A stretch of 64,000 nt of DNA. It comes from Megamerina dolium. Lineage: Eukaryota; Arthropoda; Insecta; Diptera; Megamerinidae. Where the stretch lies: contig OY978529.1 of NCBI GenBank assembly GCA_963854835.1, forward strand, positions 39,428,055-39,492,054, in the 5' to 3' direction. A model generated the notes under the pieces. That model did not search any database and was not told the DNA's origin. It worked only from the letters and a program-made list of their open reading frames with translations. Positions 12,111-23,810 of the stretch are shown piece by piece. A program made the translations under genes and the position numbers. Every line of letters begins with the position of its first letter. Positions within the stretch are counted from its first letter, which is position 1.

Positions 12111-13349
12111 ATTTGCCTATCTGTGCTTAAAGATTCAAATTAATTTTTATTTTGCTGTATAATTTACATCAACTGCAGACAATTACAAATATTGTTTAAC
12201 TCATCAAATTGCCACACCTTTATTTGCTTATGTTTATGTTGTATTCATATGTAGAAGAAATGAAAACAAAATCCAGTTTGTGTTATAAAAATAGCTTTGT
12301 AAATGGGTGTATGTGCGTGTGTGTGTGTGTGTGGATGAGAAAGAACGTAATGACTTAGCGAAAACATTGCGATAGAAGGCAAAAATACTCGTGTAGGTAC
12401 AAGTACATATGAACATATAGTATATGCAAGTATGTACGAAGAGTGAAGAAGATGGAATGCGATGATGCGGTCAAATGCTGACATTATACGACACCTAAGA
12501 TATGAGCGGGCTAATATTTATGTTCCTGTCAATTAAATCAGGACATTCAAGTCTTTATTGTACATATGTATGTGTATGTGAGTGTTGTATCTTATGTGTT
12601 CAGATAAACCATACATTCATACATACGTATATACTTTCAATTTGATACATACAATACATACCACAAGCCATCAGCCGTTAACGAGGCGACAGACCAAACC
12701 AACCAAGTAAGCAACCAACCAACCGACGAACTAAATGGCAAGCAACATAACACTATGTGGCATTGTTGAAAATGCTTCATTACTTACATTACAAAATTTC
12801 ACTGCACACACTAGTACATTACTAACATATGTATGTGTGTGTGTATATAATACATCCATATGTGTGGGTAAGTAGTGAACGCGCATAGTGAAGGAAGCTC
12901 GTTTGGTGTTGCATACAAAATTGGTTGTTTAATGTCTTGGTTGCGGTTTTTTGTGTATGTGCGTTATTTTTTTTTTTTTTGTTTTCTTATCATTCTTTTT
13001 ATACGAATACATTTTATTTTTCACTGTATCTATGTGTGAGTGCGTGCGTGTACACACTAGAATCGATAAACATTGTCAATCGAATGTTCGAATGTCTGAA
13101 AGCGTGGCCATTAATGATGACCAACACAAGCGGAAATGCACACAGGCACAAATATACAACACAGAAGAAGAATAAGACGAAACAGAGCGAGAAGAAGACA
13201 TCGCTGAACAGCAGAATCAGACATTGTCAATATTTATTGTGTTGTTGTTGCGTTTTTTTTAAATTTTATTTTTTTGCTGTGACAGCATTTTATTGTTACG
13301 GCCATTATTTTATGGTCTTTCCATTCGTTGTCTTCATGTATTTGCATTA
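12111..13349. other. Intronic sequence with microsatellites
   Basis: Contains (GT)n at about 12316-12333 and other short GT/CA tracts, plus T-runs near 12968. The open frame 12925-13350 is low-complexity and matches no family I recognise. Confidence 0.5.
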
Positions 13350-13836
13350 GAGTGGTTCAGGTTTTTATGGAAAAATATTGAAACTGCACCAATTTTCAAG
13401 TTTCGATTTGGCAATAGTTTCGTTTTGTTGCAAATGAGGTTTGGAGCAAATTTGGGTTAATTTGGACTGTGGGTAATGGTTATGAATGCTTAAAATTTCG
13501 ACCAATTTGAATATTTTACAAACAAATGTAGTCGTATTCTATGAATTTTGGGCCGTTGAATCTTAAAATGAATCTGGTCGAATTACCGGCATCACCATAA
13601 GGTTTTTATCGTCTATTTCTACACTAAAAATTAATTTATTTCATCGCATCAATTTTTTCGAATTTTGATGATCAATTATCGAAATTCGAAGCAGCTTGAT
13701 ACACTTTCTATTTATAAAAGTATTCACTTGTGTTCCAAATTAAACAACATTTCTCGTAATTCTAATTAAAACCGATTCGAAGCAATTCGAAAATTGCTGA
13801 AGCTTAAACTAATTATTAAAAATTCCTCAACCACTC
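13350..13836. mobile_element. MITE-like element with GAGTGGTT termini
   Basis: The left end GAGTGGTTCAGGTTTTTA and the reverse complement of the right end, GAGTGGTTGAGGAATTTTTA, form imperfect inverted repeats. TA lies on both sides (13348-13349 and 13837-13838). It is 487 bp with no ORF. The TA duplication suggests a Tc1/mariner-type non-autonomous element, but the ends do not let me name a family. Confidence 0.65.
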
Positions 13837-14600
13837 TAATGTGCGCAAATATTTGTATGTGCATTTGCGCTCACGTATGTGTGTGCGCAAAAATGTAATT
13901 GAAGTCACCGCATATGAGAAATCACTGGTGTAATTTGTTGACTTGCATCACCCAATCAGCCAATACTAAACAACAGTTACAACAACAGCAGCAGCAGCAG
14001 CAACAGCAATAGAAGCCATATGTCAACAATGCCAGCAAGGAAGAAATAAGCAGAAAGACGCAGCAGCAACACGAACGAACATCACGATTCACGTGACGTG
14101 ACAAATGTGACAAGCATGTGGTAAATGCAATACAAATACATGCACACACACACTCACGTACAACAATGAAATTTAATGAAAGCAGAATGTAGCGCAGGGA
14201 AAAAGAGAGGAGAGTTTGAGATAGAAATAAGGGAGAAAAAAGACATAAACGATCGTAAGAGCTGTGCACAAAACGTTAATGGATCAGCGCTTGTTATTGC
14301 TTAATTGTGGCAGCAACTGAATGCACTATCAAAATGCAGTAGATGATTTTTTAATATTATGGTTTGAGGTTTCAGTTTATATGAGTTGAAGGGAGGAAGG
14401 GGGATTTTTGTGGGGGAAAAAGTGAAAAAAAGAAATATAGGAGAGGTTAGATTACGATGGTGGTATAATGGGCGTCAGTTGTCTGAGTGCCTAAGGAAAT
14501 TACCTTCTATGATGATCTCTGACCTGTTCACTTCTATGTACCTATACTGCTAAGGATCAGATATCATCAGCTATTACGAAAATCTGCACAAGAGTTATCA
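13837..14600. other. Intronic sequence, nothing recognised
   Basis: Includes a CAG/CAA tract at about 13978-14008. No exon or TE domain is recognised. Confidence 0.5.
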
Positions 14601-15600
14601 TTTGAGATTTGCGATTTTAAAAACATTAACACGGAAACATAATTTTTGTATGAGAGATGTCCGTGCTTTTCATCCGATTTCGTCCATTCTCAATCTTGTG
14701 AATTCAGTAGCGATTATAACCATATGCATCAAAATTTCTTTATTTTTTTTTATTTATTTTTTATTTATTTATCAAAATTTCAGCTTCCCAGCTTAATATA
14801 TTTGTGCCAAAAGTGTGAATACATGCATACGGATATATACTTTTGTATGGGAGGTAGGCATGATTTTCATCCGATTCCATCCATTCTTAAATTAATTCAT
14901 TTTTTTTAGCAAATCATAATCATATGTATTATATTACAGCTAGATATAGATAGTTTAATATTTTTGTGTGCAAAATGTGAAAAAATTCATACGGAAACAT
15001 ATTTTTGTATGGGAGATAGGCGTGTTTTTCATTTTATTCATTTCATTTATTATTAAATATAATTTATATATCATTATATTAGGTTTTAGATTTCTAGCTT
15101 TATGTTTTCGTGAAAAAAAATGTGAAAATATTCATACGGAAACATACTTTTGTATGGGAGGTAGGTGGGGTGTTCATCCGATTTCGCCCATTTCAAAATA
15201 GCTGTCTATTAGTTAGTAAATAAAATCGTAAGTACAAGTTTTCAGTTAGATAACTTCATGTTTTTCAGTAAAATAAAGGGAAAAACGCTTCCAACAACAT
15301 AATTTTGTATGGCAGGTAGGCGTGATTTTCATCCGATTTCACCCATTTTTGATCTAATTTATTTGTTAGCAATTATAATGATATATACAAAATTTCAGCT
15401 TTTCACTTTTACATTTTCGTGCAGTAAGCGTGAAAATATGCACATGGAAACATACTTTTGTATGGGAGATAGGCATAAATTTTATCCAATTTCGCCGATT
15501 TATGAACTTATCGATTCATTGGTGAAAATAACATTATGTACCAATTTTCAGCTTGATCGTTCAATAATTATCATATTTTTCCTAAAAATTTAATACCATT
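14600..15600 (+). repeat. 153-bp tandem repeat array 3
   Basis: TATGGGAGGTAGGCGTG-type cores occur near 14649, 14846, 15008, 15153, 15308 and 15461. Except for a longer first interval, which contains an extra T/A-rich stretch, spacings are 145-162 bp. This array is among the best preserved. Its monomers contain ATTTTCATCCGATTTC, CGCCCATTT, TTTCAGCTT and GTGAAAA.ATTCATACGGAA. Confidence 0.88.
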
Positions 15601-17850
15601 AATACCAACTGTAAGACGTTCTTAAACTTTTCAGCATACAGCAGAGGTGAAAGAAATCACTGTGGTTTTATTGCACTGTGGTGTATATTGAAAATATACA
15701 TAACTATGAATATACTATGTCTGACCAATTGAAGAAGAATTTATGTCTAATGTAGTAACATTTTAATGTTGGTCTATTGTCCATAAGTTTTGCACTTACT
15801 TACGCTATTACTAGCCTATACATACGAGTATATGCGACTATTACTTGTTATTACTTGTACTTTACGTTTTACTTTACAAATATATGTAGATTTTCAACAC
15901 TAGTTCGACACTTATTGTGACTGCAACAGTAATAATTGCTGTAAGTGGTAATACAACTGCAAGTAATTCTACACTAAACTATTACTACTATTTATTAGTC
16001 ATTTAGTAGGTTACGAGTTCGATACTTTTTTCTTGAAGTTATTGCAAGAAGTTTTTATTATGTCCACTAGTATTGTAGTAGGAGGTAGATACAAATATTA
16101 CAATACTTAGTTCCAACATTTCAGTTACAAAGTTACCATTTCTTTTCAAGTTAAAACTCTAAATTGGCTCATCTCTTAAAGTTGATAGGTAGCATGTGGA
16201 ACATGTGTTTGTAAAAGAATTTGTTTTTTTTTTCCTTCTCAAACTATGTCCCTTGTCAATATTTCTATATATATATATATATACATATGTATGTATGTAC
16301 ATATGTACCTTGACCTTTGAGTGAAAGAAAAACAAAATAAATGACTTTTCAAAATTAATGGCTTTAGCTTTACATTCTTTACAAACTGATTGGCAAAAGA
16401 GAGAGAGAGAGAGAGAGATAGAGAAAAAAAAAAAAATAACAAACCAACCAACAGAAGTTACAACTATTTCATTCTCGTAAACAAATATAGTTTGGTAGTT
16501 TTCTAGTTTAATTTCAATAAAAAAAAAAAAATCAAAAGCAAAAAACATACAGACGAAGAAAACTGAAATGATGTGGGCGAAAAGGGAATTGAATAAGAAA
16601 TTGCATATTTTTAATGTGAGTAATGTTTTTTATTGAAAGTTGAAAAGTTTGTTTATAAAATGCTTGAATAAAAGTAATAGTAAATGTTTATTATGTGCAT
16701 ATGCACACATATGTTTCATTTCTGAGAACCTTCAAGTTTTTTAGTATTGATATGGTAAATTTATTATATTAGCCATCAGATTGGAATATTAAATTGAATG
16801 TTCGTGGTTTGATATTCTAAGAAAATTAGAATCGGAAGCAATAATGACGAATAACAATTTTTGAGTTGAGAAAAGAATCATGAGTGCTCAAAAAAATGGT
16901 TGACAATTCTCCAAAAAGTGCATAGAATTCATTTCAGTGTTTAACAATGTCTCGTAAAACCAAATAAGATGATCAAATATTTGCATGTTATTCTTCCATT
17001 TCTGTCACCAATGTAGATTTCGTAGATTTTTGATTCGTACTGATATCATTTCAATGAATTTCAATGAACTTCTCTCAATTACTCTCTCAATGGACGATAG
17101 TATTGTAGTCGCTCCTATATTAATTTACAATCAACAATTTTTCCTGCACTCCTGTCCATTACTATTTTTCTTTCAAGCATCTACAAATTTCTATGCTCAT
17201 TTAACAAATTTTGCGTTGACTTCTATATTTGCCCATATAATTCTTATCAGTTTGACTCTTCGTTCAGTTAGTCCCATTGCCCTTAAAATAATTGCAAACC
17301 AATTCTTTTGTTGTCTGAACAAAAAACTTCCTTGTTTTATTGTCATCATGGTTGTTGTTGCTGGTTTTGTTGTTGTAGTTGTTGTTGCTGCTGCTGCTGC
17401 AACTGCCAGTTGCTTCCCAATAGTTTGGAATGAATCATTTGTTTTTGTTTGTTCCTTTATTTGTTGTATCGTTTCATTTTGTTCGTTCGCATTTGAAAGA
17501 TTTATTGCAGTTTTACAAATTTCGAGGACAATTGTTGGTGCTGGCTGTTCTTTCTTTATCTCGTTTTGGCTTTAGATCTGTCCAAAAATGATAGGGAATT
17601 TTTTGAATATGATATTTTCTATTTAAATGCTAAAAGCTCTTCTGAAAACTCGATGCTAAAGCATATTTTGAAAAATCAAGTATTTTTGAAATAGTTTACT
17701 CTAATTATATTCGATAATCGCTGCAGGATTTTTAAAATAAATTTGCTCAGTGGTAAATGCATTAGTTTTCTCTACATGAGCTTGATTGGCGGTCTTTCGG
17801 TAAAGTGATGTTAGCTTATGCAGCTGTTACTATGATGGGAGCTTACTCAA
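15601..17850. other. Intronic sequence, nothing recognised
   Basis: Holds short microsatellites: AT at about 16266-16282, GA at about 16398-16420, and GTT/GCT at about 17350-17402. The long frame at 16985-17575 is hydrophobic low-complexity sequence from T-rich DNA, with no recognisable domain. Confidence 0.5.
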
Positions 17851-17854
17851 GTCG

Positions 17855-18190
17855 AGTGGGTGTCGTATACTCAGTGGTTAGTGCGTTGACCTTCTGATCG
17901 ATAGGTCGTGGGTTCAATTCCCGGCTGAAGCATAACAAAATTGGCAATTTTTCCGGTAGTAACAATTTGCCAAAAAGGCTTCTTAAAAGAGCTCTGTGAC
18001 AAAACTAAGTTAAAGTGATGTCACAAAGGCTCTGCTAATATAAGTAGGTCCCTTCTAATGGTGTCCAAATTTAACACGCATAACAGTATTGGAAGAGAAG
18101 CTCGGTGGTATCACAATGGGCCTTTCTGGCCTAAGTGTGTCCTCTCAGAGAGATGGCAGTCACATAATCTAACCTAGTCTAACCTACTAA
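17855..18190 (+). mobile_element. tRNA-derived SINE, near full length
   Basis: The head resembles a tRNA. A D-arm/box A-like CTCAGTGGTTAGTGCG lies at about 17870-17885. An anticodon-like stem follows (GACCT at about 17888 pairing with AGGTC near 17903). Box B GGTTCAATTCC is at 17911-17921. The body shares blocks with the copy at 6830-7164. The 3' end carries ATCACAATGGGCCTTTCTGG, CTCTCAGAGAGATGGCAG and a TCTAACCTAGTCTAACCTAC tail. A SINE fits better than a tRNA gene because an unrelated conserved body follows the head. Boundaries are approximate and no target duplication was seen. Confidence 0.75.
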
Positions 18191-18850
18191 AGTTGACGAA
18201 CACGCTCAACTTTAGCAGTGGTGGGTGAGTGGATTCTAGTATGTAAAATTTACGGCTCGATTACCGATTTCCCAAAAGCTTTTTTCAGAAAAACAAAAAT
18301 TTCAACTATCGAACAGCGCGTATCTTTTGGCAAGCAGCTAGATAATTTGCTGAAAGTAAAAATTTCTTTTGAAATCCCTTTTTAATGAGCTTTGTGAAAA
18401 AGCTAAGAAAAAGTCAGAAAAAAGCTAATGGCTCGTCCAATCCAACAACTCTTTTCAGAAAGGCAAAATTTTGTACTCTCAAACAGCGATCGTGTCTCTT
18501 AGCAAGTAATTGGAAATTCTTCTGAAAGTTAAAATTTGAAATGGGAAAGCTTTTGAAAAAGCTTTCTTAAAAAGCTCAGAAAAATTATATCACAAGGCAA
18601 AATTTTGTACTCTCAAACAGCGATCGTGTCTCTTAGCAAGTAATTGGAAATTCTTCTGAAAGTTAAAATTTGAAATGGAAAAGCTTTTGAAAAAGCTTTC
18701 TTAAAAAGCTCAGAAAAATGATATCACAAGACTTCTCTCTGACAGAGCTGGCTAATATAAGCTACTCACTTGCAATACTGTTCAAATTTAGTGCAAATGT
18801 CGCTACTTCTTCATTTCGGAGCTTCTGGCGCTAATTATTTATTTTAGTGT
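18190..18850 (+). repeat. Diverged SINE bodies with a near-perfect 134-bp tandem duplication
   Basis: At least two further SINE-like bodies follow the 17.9-kb SINE. They repeat the pattern GCAAGYARYT.G.AATT, AAAAAGCT..., CAGAAAAA and ATATCACAA. The block at 18462-18595 is repeated at 18596-18729. By eye the two copies differ at only two positions (GGGAAAGC/GGAAAAGC and AATTAT/AATGAT), so this duplication is much younger than the surrounding divergence. Confidence 0.85.
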
Positions 18851-19260
18851 TTTATTAGAAATTTAGTATTTTTAAAAATATTTAATTAGAGAAAATAGTT
18901 TCCGCCACTTGCAGAAGGTTTAAGAACAAAAATTTCAATAATTTTTATTTCTTTTCCAAAATCACTTTTCGACAAATTTTCACTGCAATATATTTTCTGA
19001 ACAAGTCTAATTTATATGCATACATCCACACATATGTACATATATCGCTCCTGTTGTTACCACAGTTCATATTATTGCCCTTTTTTTTATGTATGTCGTT
19101 TGTTCGTTGTTCCATTTCACCTCATCTCACTCCAAGTGGGTCGCCCTCTCGTATGACACTTTTTCTTTGTTTTACGGTGCCGCACTTGAATTTCACTTGA
19201 GCTTTTGACAGTTGTATTATTGTTGCTGTTGTTTTTGCGAGTTTTGGTTCATTGTCTACT

Positions 19261-19309
<49 letters not shown>

Positions 19310-19880
19310 CGTGTGGTGGGTGATATTTTTACTACGAAATACTCTTATATTTTTGTTTGATTTTTATTTGACTGCCTTTTTTGTTTTTCCTTCCTTTTCT
19401 CCATGATAGTGACTCCCATATCATCTCGCTCTGGCTAAAAATTTTGACAGTCGCTTTATGCATATGCTTTATCGTCACTTTCGTTAGAGTAATATTTTTT
19501 CTTTTTTCATTTTGAGAGAGTGTTTGTTTTTATTATTGTTTGTCATTTTTATTATTTTTGCTGTTGCAATTGTTGTTTTAGTTTCATTTATTTTTTTATT
19601 TTTATTTTTATTTGATTTTATGTATTTGTGTTTTTGTCATTGAAATTTTGAAATTTATGTACGGTTAACTGCATGTTAAGCAACAAAATTTGATGACATT
19701 GAACATCTCGATTTGGTTATTTTTTTGGGCTGCTCCTTTCGTTTATTCATTTCGATTTTGTTTTTCATTAGTTTGTTTCAATTGTTGTGTATTTTAATTG
19801 GGCAAATGCTCCAAACTTGATAATTTGTTGGAGTTTGGTTATGTTTTGTTGGAAAATAGCAACCGTTTGTTTATTTGTTG
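18851..19880. other. T-rich intronic sequence
   Basis: Apart from the TG microsatellite listed separately, I see only T-rich low-complexity DNA. The 19212-19406 frame is created by the microsatellite. Confidence 0.5.
19264..19308. repeat. (TG)n microsatellite
   Basis: About 22 uninterrupted TG dinucleotides. Confidence 0.95.
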
Positions 19881-20600
19881 GTGACAGTTGGGGGTCCTAA
19901 ACACTGAATTCCACTTTCACTGAAATGGAAGAGTTTACCTCACTCATAGATTTCGCTACTCTTGAGCCCATCATGTTGTTTTGCGTTCAGAAAAATACCA
20001 AGAAGTAAAAATGAATGGGTCCCGATCATATATTTTACCATTCTAGGAGGACTTTGAGAGCATTCTCGGTGCCATTGGAGCGAATTGGATTAAGGAACAT
20101 ATATTTTGTAGCAGATCCCTCTCCGGTGTTGAGATAATTGCTAGCTATGTTGGAATAAAACGTTGCGATGGAAAAATTAATGGATATCGGTCATATAGAT
20201 CTTCACTCTCTGAGCACTCTGGGAGCGGTTGGAGCGAAATTTTGTGAAAAACACTGAATGGGAGTTGGTCAAACTTCTCACCCCTCTAAGGGTGATCCAT
20301 GGGCAATTATGGCATTATTTGTCGATTTTCAGGTCCTCTTATGTTCATTTTGCAGAAGAAGTAAGCATGTTCAGAAAAAATGTTGAATAGTAAAAATTAT
20401 TATGGGTCGGTTATATATTTTACTCTTCTTCGGGTATACTGGGAGTAGTGTAAGCGAAAGAAATAAAAAAATTGTACAATTTTAAGAAAATCCTCTACAT
20501 ATATTTGGGGGAAATATTGCGTACATATTGCATACATTTTATCATTCTACGGGGGGGTGTTCCTAGGTATTTATGGGTTAATTTGACAATTTTTATTTAC
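19880..20600 (+). repeat. Degenerate tandem repeat, GGAGCGAA unit
   Basis: Three diverged units carry a TCGGTCATATA-like block, then a GGGAGCGGTTGGAGCGAA-like block. They sit near 20018-20090, 20160-20240 and 20390-20460, with spacing of roughly 150-220 bp. No coding potential is seen. Confidence 0.55.
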
Positions 20601-21893
20601 ATTTAAGTTAAGTTTGTAGGATAGCATTGCTAAAGAGTGAAGCTAGAGAGTAGGAGAGTAGAGTCAAAATTTTTTCTTGCCGTTAGGTACAAAATGCAAC
20701 GTGACCGAATCAAATCAAGTTCAAATTCGATTATGTTATCTCGCGATCTAGGGCGCTAGCCTCGTTTCGTCATTTTAGTGGCATTTTTGTGCAAAGTTTA
20801 ATGAGTTATTATAATATTCATAGATTTTATATACAAGAGGTTCTTTTAATTTTTGTAATAATATCAGTACTTGTTTTTATCAACAATTGAAATTAAATTG
20901 CGTAAAAACTTATTTAATTATATGTTGTTTTTGTTCTTTGTTCGAGTGTTTTGTTTATGCATTTGTTGTATATTTTCAATTTTTTTTTTTGCTTTATAAG
21001 GTTAAGACTCATTTTCATTTCCTGTATTTTTTTCTCCTTGACTGATTAAAAATCTCATAATTCTTCTCCGGCAAAGAAATATGCTTCGTTGCACATGAAA
21101 CATTTTAACATTTTTTTTTTCGATTCTATTTTTTCTGTCTTGTTTTCTTGTTTCTATTTTCATTTTTCTGACTCATTCTTTATTTCATCGCCTTAGTCGT
21201 TCTTTATTTATGCTTACTTTCAAATATGCTCTCAGCATAAACCACATTTTACGTACGCATTCTTATTCGTAAGGAATATGAAACTGAATGTACTATGTAA
21301 AAACAACAATAAGAACAACAACAAGAAATAGAAATAATTCAAGAGCTGTGTTCCAATCATGTAATATGGTCTGTCTAATGCAAGGATAATGTAAAACAAT
21401 AGTAATACAAAATAAATTACCGAATGGTAAGGACAACAGGAGGGATAAAATATATATGTATACAGTATGGAGGAGAATAAAATAATGCAAGTTTATGTGT
21501 ATGTAATTATTGCTAACGGTGAATATTAATATACCCTAACATTAGTGCGACTCTCAAGTGTCCAACACTCGACAATTTCGGTTGATAAATATATGGCATG
21601 GTGCTAGCATAATCTACTGTGCATTGGCATGAGTATATAATATAAGTAAACTCTGATAGTCAGCAAGATTAATGAGCAACGAACGCTTAAAACGTGGAGG
21701 GCGATTAATGCGTAAGTTAATTCAGTGGGTGTGCAATAAATAAATTGAGCTTATTGATATATTGTATAGTTTTAGGCGCGCTACTCAAATTGAATGAATC
21801 TGAATAGAAATTGATCCGAAACTAAATGTGTGCGTGCGTAGCCTTGATGTCGCGTTTGTACTTCTGTAGGGTATTGCAATATGTTGAACAGTT
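20601..21893. other. Intronic sequence, nothing recognised
   Basis: AT-rich with T-runs. No exon, RNA gene or TE domain is recognised. Confidence 0.5.
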
Positions 21894-22770
21894 GCACAGT
21901 GGTTCGATGGTGGTAAATAAAATAAATTGATCAAACATCTATAAAACAATTTTCTTTTCAATTACTATTCTCGATTTTTAAATAATTTTTTTGTTTCGCA
22001 AATGGGTGTGGTAATTGGGTGGTATATCGATCGGCTCATTTCTCGGTTATATTCTTGATATTTTGTGTAATACTTGTGATGTGTATTTTAGAGAATTTTG
22101 ATTATGGGATGTGGGCGTAATTCTTTGGCGATTATGACTATTTTTGGGACTAGCTTCAATATTTTGAGAAAAATATACCGTAAATATTATACTAAAATAT
22201 ATAAATTAGAACGATTTTTGGAGCGTTTGATGTAATTTATTTGTATAGGAGGTGGGCGTGGCACTTGAGAAATAACTCCCATTTTAAAATTAAAACCGTA
22301 ATATGTAGTCAAATATGTATAGTGCGTATTTTATTAAAATGTATCAATATCAATTAATGCATTATGCGACCTTGATGTGGACCTTGAGCGATCACGCCCA
22401 TTTTTTGGCACCAGTTTCAATTGTTAGTGAAATGCCTACGATGAATATTTTATTGAAATATAAAAATTTAGAGTGCGGTATGTAATTTATTTATATAGGA
22501 AATAGGCGTGGCAATTGGTCCATTACGCCCATATTCCGACTAAAGTTTCAGCATTTTGAGAGACAATTTGTAGAAACAATTTTTATATAAATCTATCAAA
22601 TTGCACCATTTTTTGGCGATATTAATGTAATTTATATATGGAAAATGGGCGTGGCATTAAAAATGTTTTTTTATTTTTTCACCCAAAATACATCGTATTA
22701 TAGTTCCATGCTCTAAAATGGTTTTTAATATTTTTTTTTGCGCATCTGATTTGAAGCTGAACCACTGTGC
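21894..22770. mobile_element. TIR-bounded element filled with GGGCGTGG tandem repeats
   Basis: The left end GCACAGTGGTTC and the right end GAACCACTGTGC are exact 12-bp inverted repeats. Inside are about five degenerate monomers of roughly 125-145 bp with cores such as GAGGTGGGCGTGGCA, GATCACGCCCATTTT and TAATTTATTTRTATAGGA. There is no ORF. GTT occurs on both sides, but I cannot be sure it is a target duplication. It is probably a non-autonomous DNA transposon carrying internal tandem repeats. Confidence 0.7.
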
Positions 22771-23089
22771 GTTCACTTGATAAAAATTATGAGATTATGC
22801 CAACGACGATATGCAACACTAATTACGCCAATAAGACCAAAAGAATGGTTAAAATTAATTACGCAGATTAACACACAATTTTTTGAGAGCTACTATAGAA
22901 ATATATTTAATGCAAGACTTGTAGTAGAGCAACAATTCTTAATGGGTCATCTTTGCATTCTCACACTCTCTCTCAACTCTTTCTCTCTCTCTGTATTTAT
23001 TTTGTGAAATATGAAAATTATTTATGACACAATAAGGACTAATTTCATTTGTTTGTATCTTTTCTTTTGAATATTCTTTCAAACCATAG

Positions 23090-23322
23090 CATGGGCTTTC
23101 AATTACAACATGGACATTCACATGGCGGTGGCATGTCTCATGGTCATTCACATGCTGGTGATTCTGGCAAAAAGGATAAAAAGAAGAATAAAAGCAAATC
23201 AATTGCCGATCCAACTGGCTTAGCATTGTCGGATAAATCCAAATCAAAGGTATTGGCTATCGCTGGTAGCGCTACTGATGATGCCACTACAAAAGCCTTT
23301 GAAACACCTCCACAAAAGAGTC

Positions 23323-23354
<32 letters not shown>

Positions 23355-23810
23355 GCTGATGCATCAGAACCCGCTGTTGTCGATGTCAGTTGTGATAATA
23401 TCGATGGCAATGTCGTTTGTTCTGCCTCACCGACCGAACGTATCGAAGATGGTGTCACCGATATGGCCGCCGTTGATGCTGAACTACCCGCTGCCGGCCT
23501 ACAAACATTCTCATATCAGAATACACGTTCGATTAGTGAAGTGCATGCAGAAATAGCGGCTGTTATGGCTGAAACAGCACCTGGCCATCATCATCATGGT
23601 GGTGAAGCTGGTCGTGAGGCTGTCAATATGAATGTACGTGCTGCTTTCATACATGTCCTTGGTGATGTAGTACAAAGTATTGGTGTATTTCTGGCGGCAC
23701 TCCTTATATATTTTCGACCCGATTGGGCAATAGCTGATCCCATTTGTACGTTCATCTTTTCGGTGATTGTTCTATTTACCACATTTTCCATAATGAAGGA
23801 TGCTTTGCTG
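23090..23810 (+). CDS. ZnT35C: Zinc transporter, second visible exon: His-rich loop and membrane segments 5-6
   Basis: The acceptor is CATAG before 23090 and the donor is GTAAGT at 23811. The exon encodes about 240 residues. It completes segment 4 (MGFQLQ), then enters a cytosolic loop of roughly 170 residues. The loop has [15 protein letters not shown] and PGHHHHGG clusters, a Lys-rich stretch and 11 consecutive Gln. Segment 5 follows with [12 protein letters not shown], the HxxxD half of the transport-site zinc ligands. Segment 6 follows with [13 protein letters not shown]. Human ZnT2 has a loop of only about 30 residues here, so this loop is greatly expanded. His clusters in this loop are thought to bind zinc. 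The exon ends in phase 0 after DALL and continues into VLMEGTP. Confidence 0.93.
23322..23354 (+). repeat. ZnT35C: Coding (CAA)11 tract, 11-Gln run
   Basis: Eleven pure CAA codons encode polyglutamine in the cytosolic loop between membrane segments 4 and 5. An uninterrupted codon repeat of this kind is prone to length variation. Any effect on transport is unknown. Confidence 0.97.

Larger units (their letters stand above)
3698..23089 (+). other. ZnT35C: Intron of the zinc transporter, about 19.4 kb
   Basis: The GT donor is at 3698-3699 (GTAAGT) and the AG acceptor is at 23088-23089. The split codon AT/C restores Ile and continues into [11 protein letters not shown], the expected end of segment 4 and start of the His-rich loop. 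The intron contains two 153-bp arrays, several other tandem families, two MITE-like elements, a mariner derivative, SINEs and a TIR-bounded repeat element. These are listed separately. Confidence 0.85.

Noticed and set aside
12925..13350. 141-codon open frame
   Set aside because: Low-complexity Phe/Cys-rich translation of T-runs and GT repeats. It ends at the start of a MITE-like element, and no homologue is recognised.
14602..15593. Series of overlapping small ORFs sharing FCMGGRxxFHPISPI-like peptides (also at 1.3, 11, 35.5, 45.7 and 56 kb)
   Set aside because: They are translations of the 153-bp repeat. Frames change from monomer to monomer and there is no start/stop logic or codon conservation, so this is not a protein family.
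16985..17575. 196-codon open frame
   Set aside because: Hydrophobic, Phe/Val/Ala-rich product of T-rich DNA and a GTT/GCT microsatellite. No domain and no splice context.
17870..17930. tRNA gene
   Set aside because: D-arm, anticodon-like and T-arm sequences are present, but no proper acceptor stem closes. A conserved non-tRNA body shared with other loci follows, so it is a SINE head.
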